Of a DNA stretch of 64,000 nt, positions 40,532-49,434 are shown piece by piece. Made by a program: the position numbers and the translations under genes. Numbering within the stretch: the stretch's first letter is position 1; the number at the start of each line of letters is the position of its first letter. Source of the stretch: Methanomassiliicoccaceae archaeon UBA71 (GTDB taxonomy: Archaea > Thermoplasmatota > Thermoplasmata > Methanomassiliicoccales > Methanomethylophilaceae); NCBI GenBank assembly GCA_002504405.1, contig DARO01000005.1, positions 1-64,000 of the forward strand, read 5' to 3'. The notes beneath the pieces are model-generated. The model was not told the DNA's origin and did not search any database. It saw only the letters and a list, made by a program, of their open reading frames with translations.

Positions 40532-41847
40532 CATCTGATGTAGCAGAAAGGGTCGCAGGGTATGCGCGCGATGCCATCGATTCGGTATCAGCTTACATTC
40601 GCGGACTCACGCCGACACAGAGGAACCTCATCATAATCGCAATCGCCGGATTAATCCTGAGGTACGCCGTCGGGACGGTCCTGACTTACCCGAGGGATAT
40701 CGCATCGTGGATCATTAATACAGAGAACTTCCAGATGGGGGAGGACATCTACAGTCTGCCCGGACACTACTACACCCCAGGGTGGGGGTATGTGATGGCC
40801 ATCCTGACGGCCATCGCTTCATTCACAGGAATGCCCATCAGTAAGTATGTGTCGGATTTCACAGGGGATACCGCGACCCTTCCATGGTACACCACACTGC
40901 CGACCCTGGAATATGCCCTGACCATCAAGACGTTCCTATTTATCGTGGACCTTCTGGTTGCAGTAGTGCTTTACAGGATCGGGCTCAAGACCACAGGCAG
41001 CGAGAAATGGGGGGTAATAATGTTCGCTGTGTGGTTCCTGTGCCCGTTTACCATCATCATCTCGGCCATCAGGGTGATGTTCGAGAATGTCGAGATCCTG
41101 TTCATGCTGCTTTCTCTATACATGATGCTGAACAGAAGGCCGGCAATGGCCGGGGCGATGATGGGGATCTCCCTTATGTTCAAGCTGTACGGCATCTTCC
41201 TGGGGATATTGTTGATTGGGTATGCGTTCGCCCAGTCCCAGAGCTTCCGGTACACGGGCAGGTACATCGCATTCGCAATCCTGGCAGTCATGGTTCTAAT
41301 GTTGCCCGTGATCCTGACGGGTGGTTTTGACGAGTCGATGATATGGCTGACCGCGCGTTCTGACAATCCGACCTCCGGATACAATCTCACGTTGCTCATC
41401 ATGCCCGCGCTTCTTCTGGCCTCGGTTGCAGGCGCGGCGGCACTGATGAGATGGCGGATCACGGATTTCGGGGTCCTTGCATGCATGGCTCTTGCCATCA
41501 CAAGCGGGACCCTGCTGTTGGCAGGCAACGTCCAATACTATCTGATCATATTGCCGCTAGCGCTGCTCATGACCTCCAGGCTGTCAATACTGCCTATCGG
41601 AATGCTGTTGATTCTGGCGGTGTTCGCTGGCCTTTCATTCATGCTTTGGAGCAGTCAGCTTTACATTTCATATGATTTCTGGGGTTCAGGCGCCCTGGAA
41701 TCCTTTGGAGAATGGCTCGCCCCTTGGGAGAGCCGCCTAGATTACGATTACGTCAAAACCTACACAGGCTATATCGCCATGCTGCTGCCGTTGATGATTC
41801 TGGGCTGGAGATTGTATATGTATTGGAGGTCGGTCAATGAAGAATAA
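40528..41847 (+). CDS. Polytopic membrane glycosyltransferase B (GT87/GT39-like)
   Basis: A 439-aa GT-C-type membrane enzyme, paralogous to 37630-38994: the first loop has SWIINTENFQMGEDIYSLP followed by HYYTPGWGYVMA, and SLMFKLYGIFLGILLIGYAF replaces the TKFFPAF block. About eleven to twelve helices. The N-terminal 30 residues are cytosolic. The start overlaps the flippase stop in ATGA and the end overlaps the secreted-protein B gene by 11 nt. Confidence 0.75.
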   Translation: MTSDVAERVAGYARDAIDSVSAYIRGLTPTQRNLIIIAIAGLILRYAVGTVLTYPRDIASWIINTENFQMGEDIYSLPGHYYTPGWGYVMAILTAIASFTGMPISKYVSDFTGDTATLPWYTTLPTLEYALTIKTFLFIVDLLVAVVLYRIGLKTTGSEKWGVIMFAVWFLCPFTIIISAIRVMFENVEILFMLLSLYMMLNRRPAMAGAMMGISLMFKLYGIFLGILLIGYAFAQSQSFRYTGRYIAFAILAVMVLMLPVILTGGFDESMIWLTARSDNPTSGYNLTLLIMPALLLASVAGAAALMRWRITDFGVLACMALAITSGTLLLAGNVQYYLIILPLALLMTSRLSILPIGMLLILAVFAGLSFMLWSSQLYISYDFWGSGALESFGEWLAPWESRLDYDYVKTYTGYIAMLLPLMILGWRLYMYWRSVNEE

Positions 41848-42847
41848 GGACATCGTGATACCAGTCGTTCTGCTGGCGGTCATTGCGGCGGGCATCGCGC
41901 TCGCCTATATGCCAACGCCGTATCACTACAGCCTGGCATTCGAAGAATCGGATGGAACAGTCTCGTACCAGTACTCATCCAATGCGGGAATCCATACGAC
42001 CACAGTGGTGATTTCCAATACAGGGGACCATGTCATCGAGTACGTAGCCGCGTACGTTGACGAGGGGTATGCTTCCATCAACCCCTGGGATCTGCAGATC
42101 GAAATGTTCGAGGACATGGAAGAGCTGCTCTCGATAAGGTCGGTAGACGGGTTCGGGATGTACGATTCCGATTCCCTGTCCGAATTCATCGAGAACGCGG
42201 ATCCGGCGTCCAGTGCGATATTCATAGCCTCAGGCGCGATATCGGATGTCATCTATGACGGATCCGACACATGCCCGCTCATCAGATGGCTGGAGCGGGG
42301 AGGAACCGTTGTAAACATGAGCGGATGCCTGGGAAAATACGTATCGCATGGTCCGGAATCCGAGGACATCGAGATGGTGTCGGGCTATGGTTATCTGTTC
42401 GCCGGTACTAGCGATTCAGCCTTCAACGACTATCCCAATATGTTGAACGGCAATGCTTCCTGTAACGAAGAGGTTCGCGATGTTTTGCATTTCTACATGA
42501 ATGAATGCACCTATGGGATAGATGTAACGGGGATGACAGACTTCAACGACATAGGGTACGTATCATACAGCGGGTACTCTGCCGCCGTACTCTACAAGTC
42601 GTGGAACGGGATGGTTATGAACTTCGGTGTGTCCCTGTCAACGCATGAGCACTCCGATCAGTACGTGGCCCAGATAATCGCGTCGGGCATGGACTATTCG
42701 TCCGAGATTCTGGAATATGCGGAGGGGAGTACGCGCGGGGATTCCAGTTCCGGGGAATTCGATGTGACGGGTCCATGCAGTATATACGGGTTCATAGGGT
42801 CATCCAGGCCAGTTTTTGCCGATCGTTACGATGTATCCGCGAAGTGA
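41837..42847 (+). CDS. Membrane-anchored extracellular protein B of the glycan module
   Basis: A 336-aa paralogue of 36621-37637: one N-terminal helix (IVIPVVLLAVIAAGIALAYM), beta-rich start (YHYSLAFEESDGTVSYQYSS), AYVDEGYASI, and IRWLERGGTVVNMSG matching MKWVSAGGTLYWIGS of copy A. It has several Asn-x-Ser/Thr sites, which could be glycosylated. No enzymatic motif seen. GGAGG lies about nine nt before the ATG. Its order relative to the glycosyltransferase is reversed compared with copy A. Confidence 0.7.
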   Translation: MKNKDIVIPVVLLAVIAAGIALAYMPTPYHYSLAFEESDGTVSYQYSSNAGIHTTTVVISNTGDHVIEYVAAYVDEGYASINPWDLQIEMFEDMEELLSIRSVDGFGMYDSDSLSEFIENADPASSAIFIASGAISDVIYDGSDTCPLIRWLERGGTVVNMSGCLGKYVSHGPESEDIEMVSGYGYLFAGTSDSAFNDYPNMLNGNASCNEEVRDVLHFYMNECTYGIDVTGMTDFNDIGYVSYSGYSAAVLYKSWNGMVMNFGVSLSTHEHSDQYVAQIIASGMDYSSEILEYAEGSTRGDSSSGEFDVTGPCSIYGFIGSSRPVFADRYDVSAK

Positions 42848-42875
42848 CCATATACTCTCCCGAGCATGCACCATC

Positions 42876-43940
42876 ATGATGCGCTCCGAAGCACATGCAG
42901 AGGATGTCTCCCGCATTTCCGCTATGGACTATCCATGGGACAGGCTATCTGGGACTAAGGTGCTTGTCACAGGAGCGACGGGGATGCTCGGGATGCTGTT
43001 GACAGATGTCCTAGAGTCGAAGTCCCGCGAACACCGTTTCGATCTCGTCGTGATGTCAAGAAACGCATCGGAGCTTGAGCGCCTCTTCCCTAGCGATAAC
43101 CCGCGTTTGGAGAGAGTTGCGCACGATGTCAATATTCCCTTGGATGCAGGCGGGTACGACTCGGTGTTCCATCTCGCCAGCAACACTCATCCTTATCTAT
43201 ACCAGTCCGATCCCGTGGGTACGATTGCAACCAACGTTCTCGGGCTCAAGAACCTCCTTGATGCTATGGATCCAGGCGAGGGGCGTTTCCTGTTCGCATC
43301 TTCCGTGGAAGTTTACGGACAGAACCGCGGCGATGTGGAGAGGTTCGATGAAGGCTACTGCGGCTACATAGACTGCAACACGGTACGTGCCGGATACAAT
43401 GAGAGCAAGAGAGTCGGGGAGGCCCTCTGCCAGGCGTACGGGTCATCGAAGGGTATGGATTTCATCATTCCTAGGCTGAGCCGTCTGTACGGCCCATCAC
43501 TGAGAACCGACGATACGAAGGCCCTGTCTCAGTTCATAATGAAGGCTGCCAAGGGGGAGGATATCGTCCTTAAGAGCAAAGGGGATCAGTGTTTCTCGTA
43601 CTGCTATTCAGCTGATGCTGCGGATGGCATGCTTCATCTGTTCTTCAACGGAAAGCGCGGTGAGGCCTACAACGTGTCAGGTCCACCGGATTCCGACATA
43701 ACGCTTCGCGAACTGGCAAGCAAACTTGCAGATGTGGCAGGTAGCAAGGTCGTATTCCAGGTTCCGGATGAGGCCGAGGCAAGGGGATACTCTCCCGCAA
43801 CTCTGGCGCTTATGGACACATCCAAGATCAGGTCTACGGGGTGGGCCCCCTGTATCGGGATCGACGAGGGGCTACGCAGGACGGTCAGCTCCCTGGCACA
43901 GGCACTACGCCGTGGTCGAGGAAGATCTCGAACAGTTTGA
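42876..43940 (+). CDS. NAD-dependent nucleotide-sugar epimerase/dehydratase
   Basis: A 354-aa extended short-chain dehydrogenase: VLVTGATGMLGMLLTDVL (NAD-binding glycines), VFHLASNTHPYLY, FASSVEVYGQ and the catalytic YNESK (Y-x-x-x-K). RLSRLYGPSLR and CYSADAADGML fit the substrate domain. It resembles epimerases found beside CDP-polyol-type cytidylyltransferases and LicD, but the substrate is not readable from sequence. ATG 42876 or 42879 is the start. Convergent with, and overlapping by 56 bp, the cytidylyltransferase gene. Confidence 0.8.
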   Translation: MMRSEAHAEDVSRISAMDYPWDRLSGTKVLVTGATGMLGMLLTDVLESKSREHRFDLVVMSRNASELERLFPSDNPRLERVAHDVNIPLDAGGYDSVFHLASNTHPYLYQSDPVGTIATNVLGLKNLLDAMDPGEGRFLFASSVEVYGQNRGDVERFDEGYCGYIDCNTVRAGYNESKRVGEALCQAYGSSKGMDFIIPRLSRLYGPSLRTDDTKALSQFIMKAAKGEDIVLKSKGDQCFSYCYSADAADGMLHLFFNGKRGEAYNVSGPPDSDITLRELASKLADVAGSKVVFQVPDEAEARGYSPATLALMDTSKIRSTGWAPCIGIDEGLRRTVSSLAQALRRGRGRSRTV

Positions 43941-44592
43941 GATCGCTTGCAGTGGTGATCTTGATGTTGGTCGTGGACCCTTCGGAGAAGTATATGGTTC
44001 CACCGAGCTCCATCATAAGCGTGTTAACGTATACGGAGTCCTTGATGCCAAGCTCCATCGCCTTTGAGTAGAGCTGGCGTATCTGTCCGTAATCGTATGC
44101 CTGGGGGGTCTGGACCCGCATCACCTCGGACCTGTCGATGTTCACCTTGCCGCAAATGCGATCCGACGTACGTACAATCGTCTCCTGCAAAGGGATGGAT
44201 GCGCATCCGTTCCCATATATTCTGCATTTAGCGATGCAGTCCGATATGACTTCCTGGCTAATCAGCGGCCTGACCGAATCGTGCACGATGATGATGTCGC
44301 CGTCTTCGGCTTCCACGCTCATAACTCCGTTGGAGATGGACTGCATGCTATTGCTGCCACCGGGAATGATTTGGCAGAGCTTCGTTATCCCGAAGCGTTC
44401 CCTGTAGGAGAGGACTTCGTCTGCCCACCCGTCCACACACACCACTGCTATGCGATCCACATCGGGGTTGAGTTGGAAGGCGTAGAGCGTATACGCCATG
44501 ATTGGGATACCTCTGATCTCGAGGAACTGCTTGGGTATATCCTTCCCAACTCTCTGTCCAATTCCGCCGGCCAAGATTAAAGCCGTGTTCAT
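43885..44592 (-). CDS. TarI/IspD-like cytidylyltransferase
   Basis: A 235-aa nucleotidyltransferase: LILAGGIGQRVGKDIPKQFL (CTP loop), HDSVRPLIS and VQTPQAYDY. The phrase HDSVRP is typical of the TarI (ribitol-5-phosphate) branch, while IspD usually has HDAARP. Archaea use the mevalonate route, so an isoprenoid role is unlikely. It probably makes a CDP-polyol or similar donor for the LicD protein. ATG 44592 begins the family sequence; the longer frame to 44634 is rejected. The only minus-strand gene in this stretch. Confidence 0.82.
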   Translation of the reverse strand: MNTALILAGGIGQRVGKDIPKQFLEIRGIPIMAYTLYAFQLNPDVDRIAVVCVDGWADEVLSYRERFGITKLCQIIPGGSNSMQSISNGVMSVEAEDGDIIIVHDSVRPLISQEVISDCIAKCRIYGNGCASIPLQETIVRTSDRICGKVNIDRSEVMRVQTPQAYDYGQIRQLYSKAMELGIKDSVYVNTLMMELGGTIYFSEGSTTNIKITTASDLKLFEIFLDHGVVPVPGS

Positions 44593-44743
44593 CTGCTCAG
44601 TCAGCAGAGGTTGGAGGAATAAATTATCTTGCATACCACGCTGGGCATAGGCGCATCATGAAATAGCTGAAATGTCAAACACTAGGATTATATCATAAGG
44701 TCATGCTAACCGAACGCTGGAACTGCATGTTCCGAGGGATGCA

Positions 44744-45649
44744 ATGACCAGTGTCGGGCACTATTCATCAGACGGTATCCTCAGCGGGGTGTCGAGGGGG
44801 TTATCCATAAGGGCCAGTTGCCCTGAATCGTCGCGTCTGGCGATATTCTGCACCGATGAAATGCTTCCAGCCGCGGAGGCGATAAGCAATGCGGCAGACG
44901 AGATGTCGTCGTCAGCGGTCCCGGTCATCCGTGATGGCAGGATTCCCGGATGGATCGATCCATCCGTGGTCACCATACTCGTATCACGGACGGGGGATTG
45001 TCACGAGATCCTGGAGGCTTATGATGCCTTGAAGATGCGTGGTTGCACGGTATGCTGTATGGCCTCCGGAGGGGAACTATTCGAGAAAGAATCGGATCCG
45101 AATCTTAAGACCGTCATGCCCGAAGGCATCAGTCTTTCTGAATCGCTCGGCTTCACTATGGGGGCGTTGGCGGTCATGGTGCAGAGGTCTGGCATATTCA
45201 ATGCCGAAGACTGTCTCAGGAAGGCCGTAGAGACGGTGAGGGGGGCTCTGCAGTCCTATGTGGGAGTGGCAGATGAAACGTGCAAGATGCTCAAAGGCGG
45301 AGTCCCTGCGGTTTACACGACATCGGATACATGTGCATGCGCGAGGGCATGGAGAGATATGGTGGGCAACGACCTGTCATTCTTCGGTGAACTCCCGGAA
45401 TTCGATCATAATGAGCTCGTCGGGTGGTCAGATCCGAATTCACATGCTCCCGAACTCCGGATGGTGGTCCTTAGGAAAGGTTCAAGGACGGGACTGGTCT
45501 CCATCATAGTTTCCTGCATGACGGAAGTCCTTAGAGAGAACGGGAGAGAGGTTATCGTGATTGACCTCTGCGGAGAGACAGCCATGGCCCGTGACCTCTG
45601 TGGATTTGTTCTGGGAGCCATGGTAGCCGAGAGATTGGAGGGTTGCTGA
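44744..45649 (+). CDS. Degenerate PGI/PMI paralogue retaining the catalytic histidine
   Basis: A 301-aa protein with two SIS-like halves, homologous to the gene immediately downstream. Where active enzymes have a phosphate loop SYSGNT it has SRTGDC (81-86), and at the catalytic Glu position it has Asn209 (WRDMVGNDLSF). Yet it keeps the family motif with catalytic histidine, EFDHNELVGW (His222), which its partner lacks. This suggests that it is not simply inactive but forms one half of a heteromeric isomerase. The start codon ATG 44744 is the first in frame. The stop overlaps the next start (TGATG). Confidence 0.65.
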   Translation: MTSVGHYSSDGILSGVSRGLSIRASCPESSRLAIFCTDEMLPAAEAISNAADEMSSSAVPVIRDGRIPGWIDPSVVTILVSRTGDCHEILEAYDALKMRGCTVCCMASGGELFEKESDPNLKTVMPEGISLSESLGFTMGALAVMVQRSGIFNAEDCLRKAVETVRGALQSYVGVADETCKMLKGGVPAVYTTSDTCACARAWRDMVGNDLSFFGELPEFDHNELVGWSDPNSHAPELRMVVLRKGSRTGLVSIIVSCMTEVLRENGREVIVIDLCGETAMARDLCGFVLGAMVAERLEGC

Positions 45650-46659
45650 TGGGCGGGAAAACGACCTTGGAGCAGCTCTATGGGTTCGTCGACGATCTCG
45701 AATCATCACTGGATTTCGATCCCGGAAGGATCTTCGATTGCGACAACATTCTATTATGCGGTGTCGGGGGATCGGCGGTCAGTGGGGATTTCGCTGCCGA
45801 TTGCTGCTATTCGGATTCACGCATACCGATTATACTGATGAAGTATCCCGATCTGCCGAATTGGGTAGGAAAGCGTACCCTTGCAGTAGTATCCAGCTAT
45901 TCCGGGAACACCGCTGAGACGCTGGAGATGTACAGGCAGGCAGCATCACGCGGATGCACAATCGTCGCGATAACATCCGGAGGGGTCCTGAGGGCGCTGG
46001 CAATGGAGGATGGGCATATGATATGCCTTCTCCCAAGCGATATGCATCCGAGGCATGCAATTGGATACATGATCGGGTATACCTTGGCAGTCATTCGTGC
46101 CGCTGGCGGGCCGGACGTCTCATCTCACATCAGATCATTCATCCCAGCGCTTCGCCGCTATCGTGATGAGGTCGCTATACCGGACGGATGTATGGCCAGG
46201 CAGCTTGCAAGGGAGTACGAGGGCAAGGTACCCGTGATATGCTCCGAGGCATGCATGCAATCTGTAGCCTTCAGATGGAAGACGCAGATAAACGAGAATT
46301 CGAAGTTTGTTGCATTCTGCGAGAGTATCCCGGTGTTTTGCAATCAGCTGACTTCGTGGACCATCGGCGGTCATGACAACTATCTCCTGACAATGCTGGT
46401 CGAGACCAAGGGATGCAGCGCCGGTATGCACGAGGCGCTATCCATGCTCGAAGGTTCCGGAATCAGATACAGAATTGTCCCGTTGGACGGGGAATCCATG
46501 CTGGAGAACATGTTCAGAGCAATTATCCTCGGCGATTACATGTCCATATACATGGCCGAGGGCAGGGGCATCGATCCTGCCGAGGTGCCTCCAGTAATGC
46601 AGATGAAGCACAAGCTGGCTGCCATCCGTGGGGGAGGTTCAGAGCCTGGAAAGGGTTGA
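45649..46659 (+). CDS. Phosphoglucose/phosphomannose isomerase-like SIS protein
   Basis: A 336-aa protein of the archaeal bifunctional PGI/PMI family (interconverts fructose-6-P, glucose-6-P and mannose-6-P). It has CGVGGSAVSGDF, the phosphate loop SSYSGNTAETL (83-88) and FRWKTQINENSKF with catalytic Glu216. The later H-N-E motif is replaced by VFCNQLTSW, so Cys231 stands where the catalytic His should be. In the characterised Pyrobaculum enzyme the His reaches in from the neighbouring subunit, so the upstream paralogue could supply it. GGAGGG precedes ATG 45649 by six nt; TTG 45643 is possible. Confidence 0.8.
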   Translation: MGGKTTLEQLYGFVDDLESSLDFDPGRIFDCDNILLCGVGGSAVSGDFAADCCYSDSRIPIILMKYPDLPNWVGKRTLAVVSSYSGNTAETLEMYRQAASRGCTIVAITSGGVLRALAMEDGHMICLLPSDMHPRHAIGYMIGYTLAVIRAAGGPDVSSHIRSFIPALRRYRDEVAIPDGCMARQLAREYEGKVPVICSEACMQSVAFRWKTQINENSKFVAFCESIPVFCNQLTSWTIGGHDNYLLTMLVETKGCSAGMHEALSMLEGSGIRYRIVPLDGESMLENMFRAIILGDYMSIYMAEGRGIDPAEVPPVMQMKHKLAAIRGGGSEPGKG

Positions 46660-47988
46660 CTCGAACTCTTCCAGGAACACCTGGGCCCTTTGTTCTGCGG
46701 TGTCCCGATCCCTAGATTCCGAATAGATGCGATACTTCGGTTCAGTCCCCGATGGGCGCAAGAGCACCCAACCATCATCGAAATCTATTCTGAGGCCATC
46801 CATTCTGTTGATTTTGCAGTCGGCATGGTTGGACGATATCTCGTCAGTCACAGTCTGCTTGAGTTCATCTGGGCAGTACGCCGTCTTTTTTACGGTATAA
46901 TACCGGGGGAGAGAATCCAGCTGCTCTGGGAGGGGCCCTTCTGACAATATGCATTCCAGCATGACGGCGGCGCCCATCGCTCCGTCACGGCAATACTGAT
47001 GGGATGCGAAGATGAGCCCCCCATTCTCTTCCCCGCCGAAAATGCTGCCGTTGTCGCGCATAGCGCGCGAGACTATGGGGGACCCCACGGCCGTGTACAC
47101 GACATCCCCTCCACACGATGCGACCGTGCTCTCGACGACGGCAGACGTGGCCACAGTCACGGTTACCGAATTACCTCCTTCCTTCTTCAGCAGATGGCGG
47201 GAGAGTATGGCAAGTGCCGCATCACCGGAAATGTACCTCCCATCTCCTGCAATGAACACGCATCTGTCAGCATCCCCGTCATGAGCTATGCCTAGGTCGG
47301 CTCCGAGATCCACCACCATCTTCTTCAGGGCTGACAGATTATCCTCCGTCGGTTCGCTGGGGTGGCCGGGAAACTCCCCTTGAGGGTTGCCGTTGATCGT
47401 GATTGCCCTGACGCCAAGCTCCTTCATGAGCATGGGTGTGGTTTCTACAGATGCTCCGTTTGCACAGTCTACGACGACGGTGAATCCAGCCTCCTTTATC
47501 GATTCCGAGTCTACCTTTGAGACGATGGAGCGTACGTAGTCTTCGGCAGCATTGGAAATCCGCAAGATCGAACCCACGTCCTTCCATCCGACCGTCGGGA
47601 CATCCTCATCGTAGAGGTCTTCGATGCGTCTCTCCTCTTCTGGAGGGCATTCTGTCCCATCTCCGGAAATGCACTTGATGCCGTTGAACTCCGGGGGGTT
47701 ATGGGAGGCAGTTATCATCACGCCGCCGGTAATTTCATGGTGTTCCTTGATGTACAGCTGAAGGGCGGGGGTCGGTACGACGCCAAGATCCAGGACATCT
47801 GTTCCCACGGACATAAGTCCCGCAGACAATGCACTACGAATCATGTCTGAGGTTACGCGAGTATCGCAGGCCATCGCGATTCTCGGCCCGAGCACCTTGC
47901 CGATGCATCTGCCCATGCGCAAAGCCAGCTCGCAAGAGAGGTACTCGTTGGCAATGCCACGCACCCCGTTGGTCCCGAACATCCTCAT
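46639..47988 (-). CDS. Phosphohexomutase (phosphomannomutase/phosphoglucosamine mutase)
   Basis: Converts hexose-6-phosphate to hexose-1-phosphate for nucleotide-sugar synthesis. The 449-aa protein shows MFGTNGVRGIANEYLS, the phosphoserine loop GVMITASHNPPEFNG, the metal loop AHDGDADRCV, the sugar loop FGGEENGG and the phosphate-binding RPSGTEPKYRIY. The GTNGVRG start leans toward the GlmM/PMM branch; the substrate cannot be fixed. ATG 47988 with GAGG upstream is chosen. It converges with the isomerase gene with a 21-bp overlap, so both serve the mannose/glucosamine branch. Confidence 0.93.
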   Translation of the reverse strand: MRMFGTNGVRGIANEYLSCELALRMGRCIGKVLGPRIAMACDTRVTSDMIRSALSAGLMSVGTDVLDLGVVPTPALQLYIKEHHEITGGVMITASHNPPEFNGIKCISGDGTECPPEEERRIEDLYDEDVPTVGWKDVGSILRISNAAEDYVRSIVSKVDSESIKEAGFTVVVDCANGASVETTPMLMKELGVRAITINGNPQGEFPGHPSEPTEDNLSALKKMVVDLGADLGIAHDGDADRCVFIAGDGRYISGDAALAILSRHLLKKEGGNSVTVTVATSAVVESTVASCGGDVVYTAVGSPIVSRAMRDNGSIFGGEENGGLIFASHQYCRDGAMGAAVMLECILSEGPLPEQLDSLPRYYTVKKTAYCPDELKQTVTDEISSNHADCKINRMDGLRIDFDDGWVLLRPSGTEPKYRIYSESRDRDTAEQRAQVFLEEFESTLSRL

Positions 47989-48149
47989 TGATATGCCTCG
48001 GCCAGAGATGAGGTGCTGGTTAGATAATAGCATCGTAATGAGGAGGAACATGGGCTCAACAATATGGTTTTATAACTCGCCCATGATAATCCAAAAAAGG
48101 AACCCTCGGGATGCACGGTTCGCATCCGCGGCTCTACGGAAGGGGTCTC

Positions 48150-48908
48150 ATGGCAGGATCTTGCACTATAGTAATTCCCACATTCAACGAGGAGAAGAAC
48201 ATCGCCAACATAGCCAGGGCGATCAGGGCGGAATACCCCGACTACAAGATCCTCTTCATGGACGACAACTCCACAGATCGCAGCCGGCAGGAGGTCGAAT
48301 CGCTCAACGACCCCTTGGTGACGTTCTATGTACGTAAGCCCGAAGAGCGCGGCCTGGGGGCGTCCGTCCTCCAGGGGTTCGCAATCGCAGACACGGACTA
48401 CGCAATGTGCATGGATTGCGACTTCCAGCATCCCGTCTCAGCACTGGGCGGTATAGTGGAGCAGATGGATGCGGGGGCGGATTTGTGCGTGGGGTGGAGG
48501 ACATCCAGGATGTCCATGGGTTTCAAGAGGGCCATGGGGTCCCAGGTCGTGGAGCTATTCTGCAAGTTATTCTTCAAGCTCCACGGCAAGCAGACCACCA
48601 AGGACATGATGTCGGGGCTGTTCGCGATCCGCTGCGATGTTTTCCGTCCGATCATCGAGGGCAACTGGGACAGCTTCGAGCTCCGCGGATGGAAGGTCCT
48701 CATGGATCTGATGAAGTACGCGGACCGCAAGATGGACGTCCGCTACTACAGGTACGACTTCGGCGTCCGCGCCGAGGGGGAGTCGCATCTCAACCCGAAG
48801 GTCGTGATCATGACATTCCATCAGCTGTGGGGTTTCGGAAAGTTCTCGGCCAAGCTCGTGGCCAAGGTGTACGGCGTCGACTACAAGGCGATGTATCCCG
48901 GCGAGTGA
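48150..48908 (+). CDS. Dolichol-phosphate mannose synthase-like GT2
   Basis: Transfers mannose (or glucose) to a polyprenyl phosphate, giving the donor used by the GT-C enzymes. The 252-aa protein lacks the C-terminal membrane anchors of some members; it has CTIVIPTFNEEKNIANIARA, MDDNSTDRS, RGLGASVLQGF, the DxD motif MDCDFQHPV and KDMMSGLFAIRCDVF. A TATA element near 48066-48077 (GGTTTTATAACT) and AAGGGG before ATG 48150 support the start. Confidence 0.88.
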   Translation: MAGSCTIVIPTFNEEKNIANIARAIRAEYPDYKILFMDDNSTDRSRQEVESLNDPLVTFYVRKPEERGLGASVLQGFAIADTDYAMCMDCDFQHPVSALGGIVEQMDAGADLCVGWRTSRMSMGFKRAMGSQVVELFCKLFFKLHGKQTTKDMMSGLFAIRCDVFRPIIEGNWDSFELRGWKVLMDLMKYADRKMDVRYYRYDFGVRAEGESHLNPKVVIMTFHQLWGFGKFSAKLVAKVYGVDYKAMYPGE

Positions 48909-48943
48909 GCGGGACATCCCTTTATAGACGCGCGTAACATCCT

Positions 48944-48954
48944 TCTTTAAATAC
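48944..48954 (+). promoter_or_regulatory. TATA box of the zinc-ribbon/EF-1beta unit (leaderless)
   Basis: TCTTTAAATAC is centred 28 nt before ATG 48977. Confidence 0.45.
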
Positions 48955-48976
48955 AAGAAATCTCATGGGTGGCGTC

Positions 48977-49144
48977 ATGGTAGCCGATAAAGTATGCTCT
49001 TCCTGTGGAAAGAGGCTGGTTGGCAAGGGAAACACGTTCTTCAAGTGCCCCCGCTGCGGTGAGTACGAGATCGGAAGGTGCGACCAGTGCCGCGACCAGG
49101 GTGTCTCGTACGAGTGCAAGAAATGCGGATTCATGGGTCCCTGA
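48977..49144 (+). CDS. Small zinc-finger protein (HVO_2753-like)
   Basis: A 55-aa protein, almost entirely two treble-clef-type zinc sites: CSSCGKRLVGKG, FKCPRCGEYEIGRCDQC and YECKKCGFMGP, ten cysteines in CxxC pairs. The family is widespread in archaea next to the EF-1beta gene, and a haloarchaeal member (HVO_2753) affects swarming and biofilm formation. ATG 48977 (MVADKVCSSC) has a TATA element 28 nt upstream; ATG 48965 is possible. It is followed 9 nt later by EF-1beta. Confidence 0.85.
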   Translation: MVADKVCSSCGKRLVGKGNTFFKCPRCGEYEIGRCDQCRDQGVSYECKKCGFMGP

Positions 49145-49153
49145 GGTGCTGAT

Positions 49154-49423
49154 ATGGGACAGATCGCAGCCGCGTACGACCTCATGCCCGAGAGCACAGA
49201 AGTGGATCTCGAGAATGTCATCAGCCAGCTCTCCGGCATCCTGCCCGAGGGCGTCCAGCTCCTGGAGACCAGCATCAAGCCCGTAGCCTTCGGACTCATG
49301 AAGGTCAATGCGGGTTTCCTCATCGACGACACCGACGAGGAGGTCGGAGGCAAGCTCGAGAGCGCCCTCCAGTCCATCGCCGGAATCGAGAACGTCGAGT
49401 GCGTCTCCAACACCGTCGTCTGA
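49154..49423 (+). CDS. ef1b: Translation elongation factor EF-1beta
   Basis: Exchanges GDP for GTP on EF-1alpha. The 89-aa archaeal form is a single ferredoxin-like exchange domain: AAYDLMPESTEVDLENVISQ, SIKPVAFGLMKVNAGFLID and VECVSNTVV at the C-terminus. GAGGTGCTGAT precedes the ATG. Paired with the zinc-finger gene and closed by a hairpin. Confidence 0.94.
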   Translation: MGQIAAAYDLMPESTEVDLENVISQLSGILPEGVQLLETSIKPVAFGLMKVNAGFLIDDTDEEVGGKLESALQSIAGIENVECVSNTVV

Positions 49424-49434
49424 GACCTATAAAC

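Noticed and set aside
43885..44592. IspD of the MEP isoprenoid pathway
   Set aside because: HDSVRP wording and glycan-gene neighbours fit a TarI-type enzyme, and archaea make isoprenoids by the mevalonate route.
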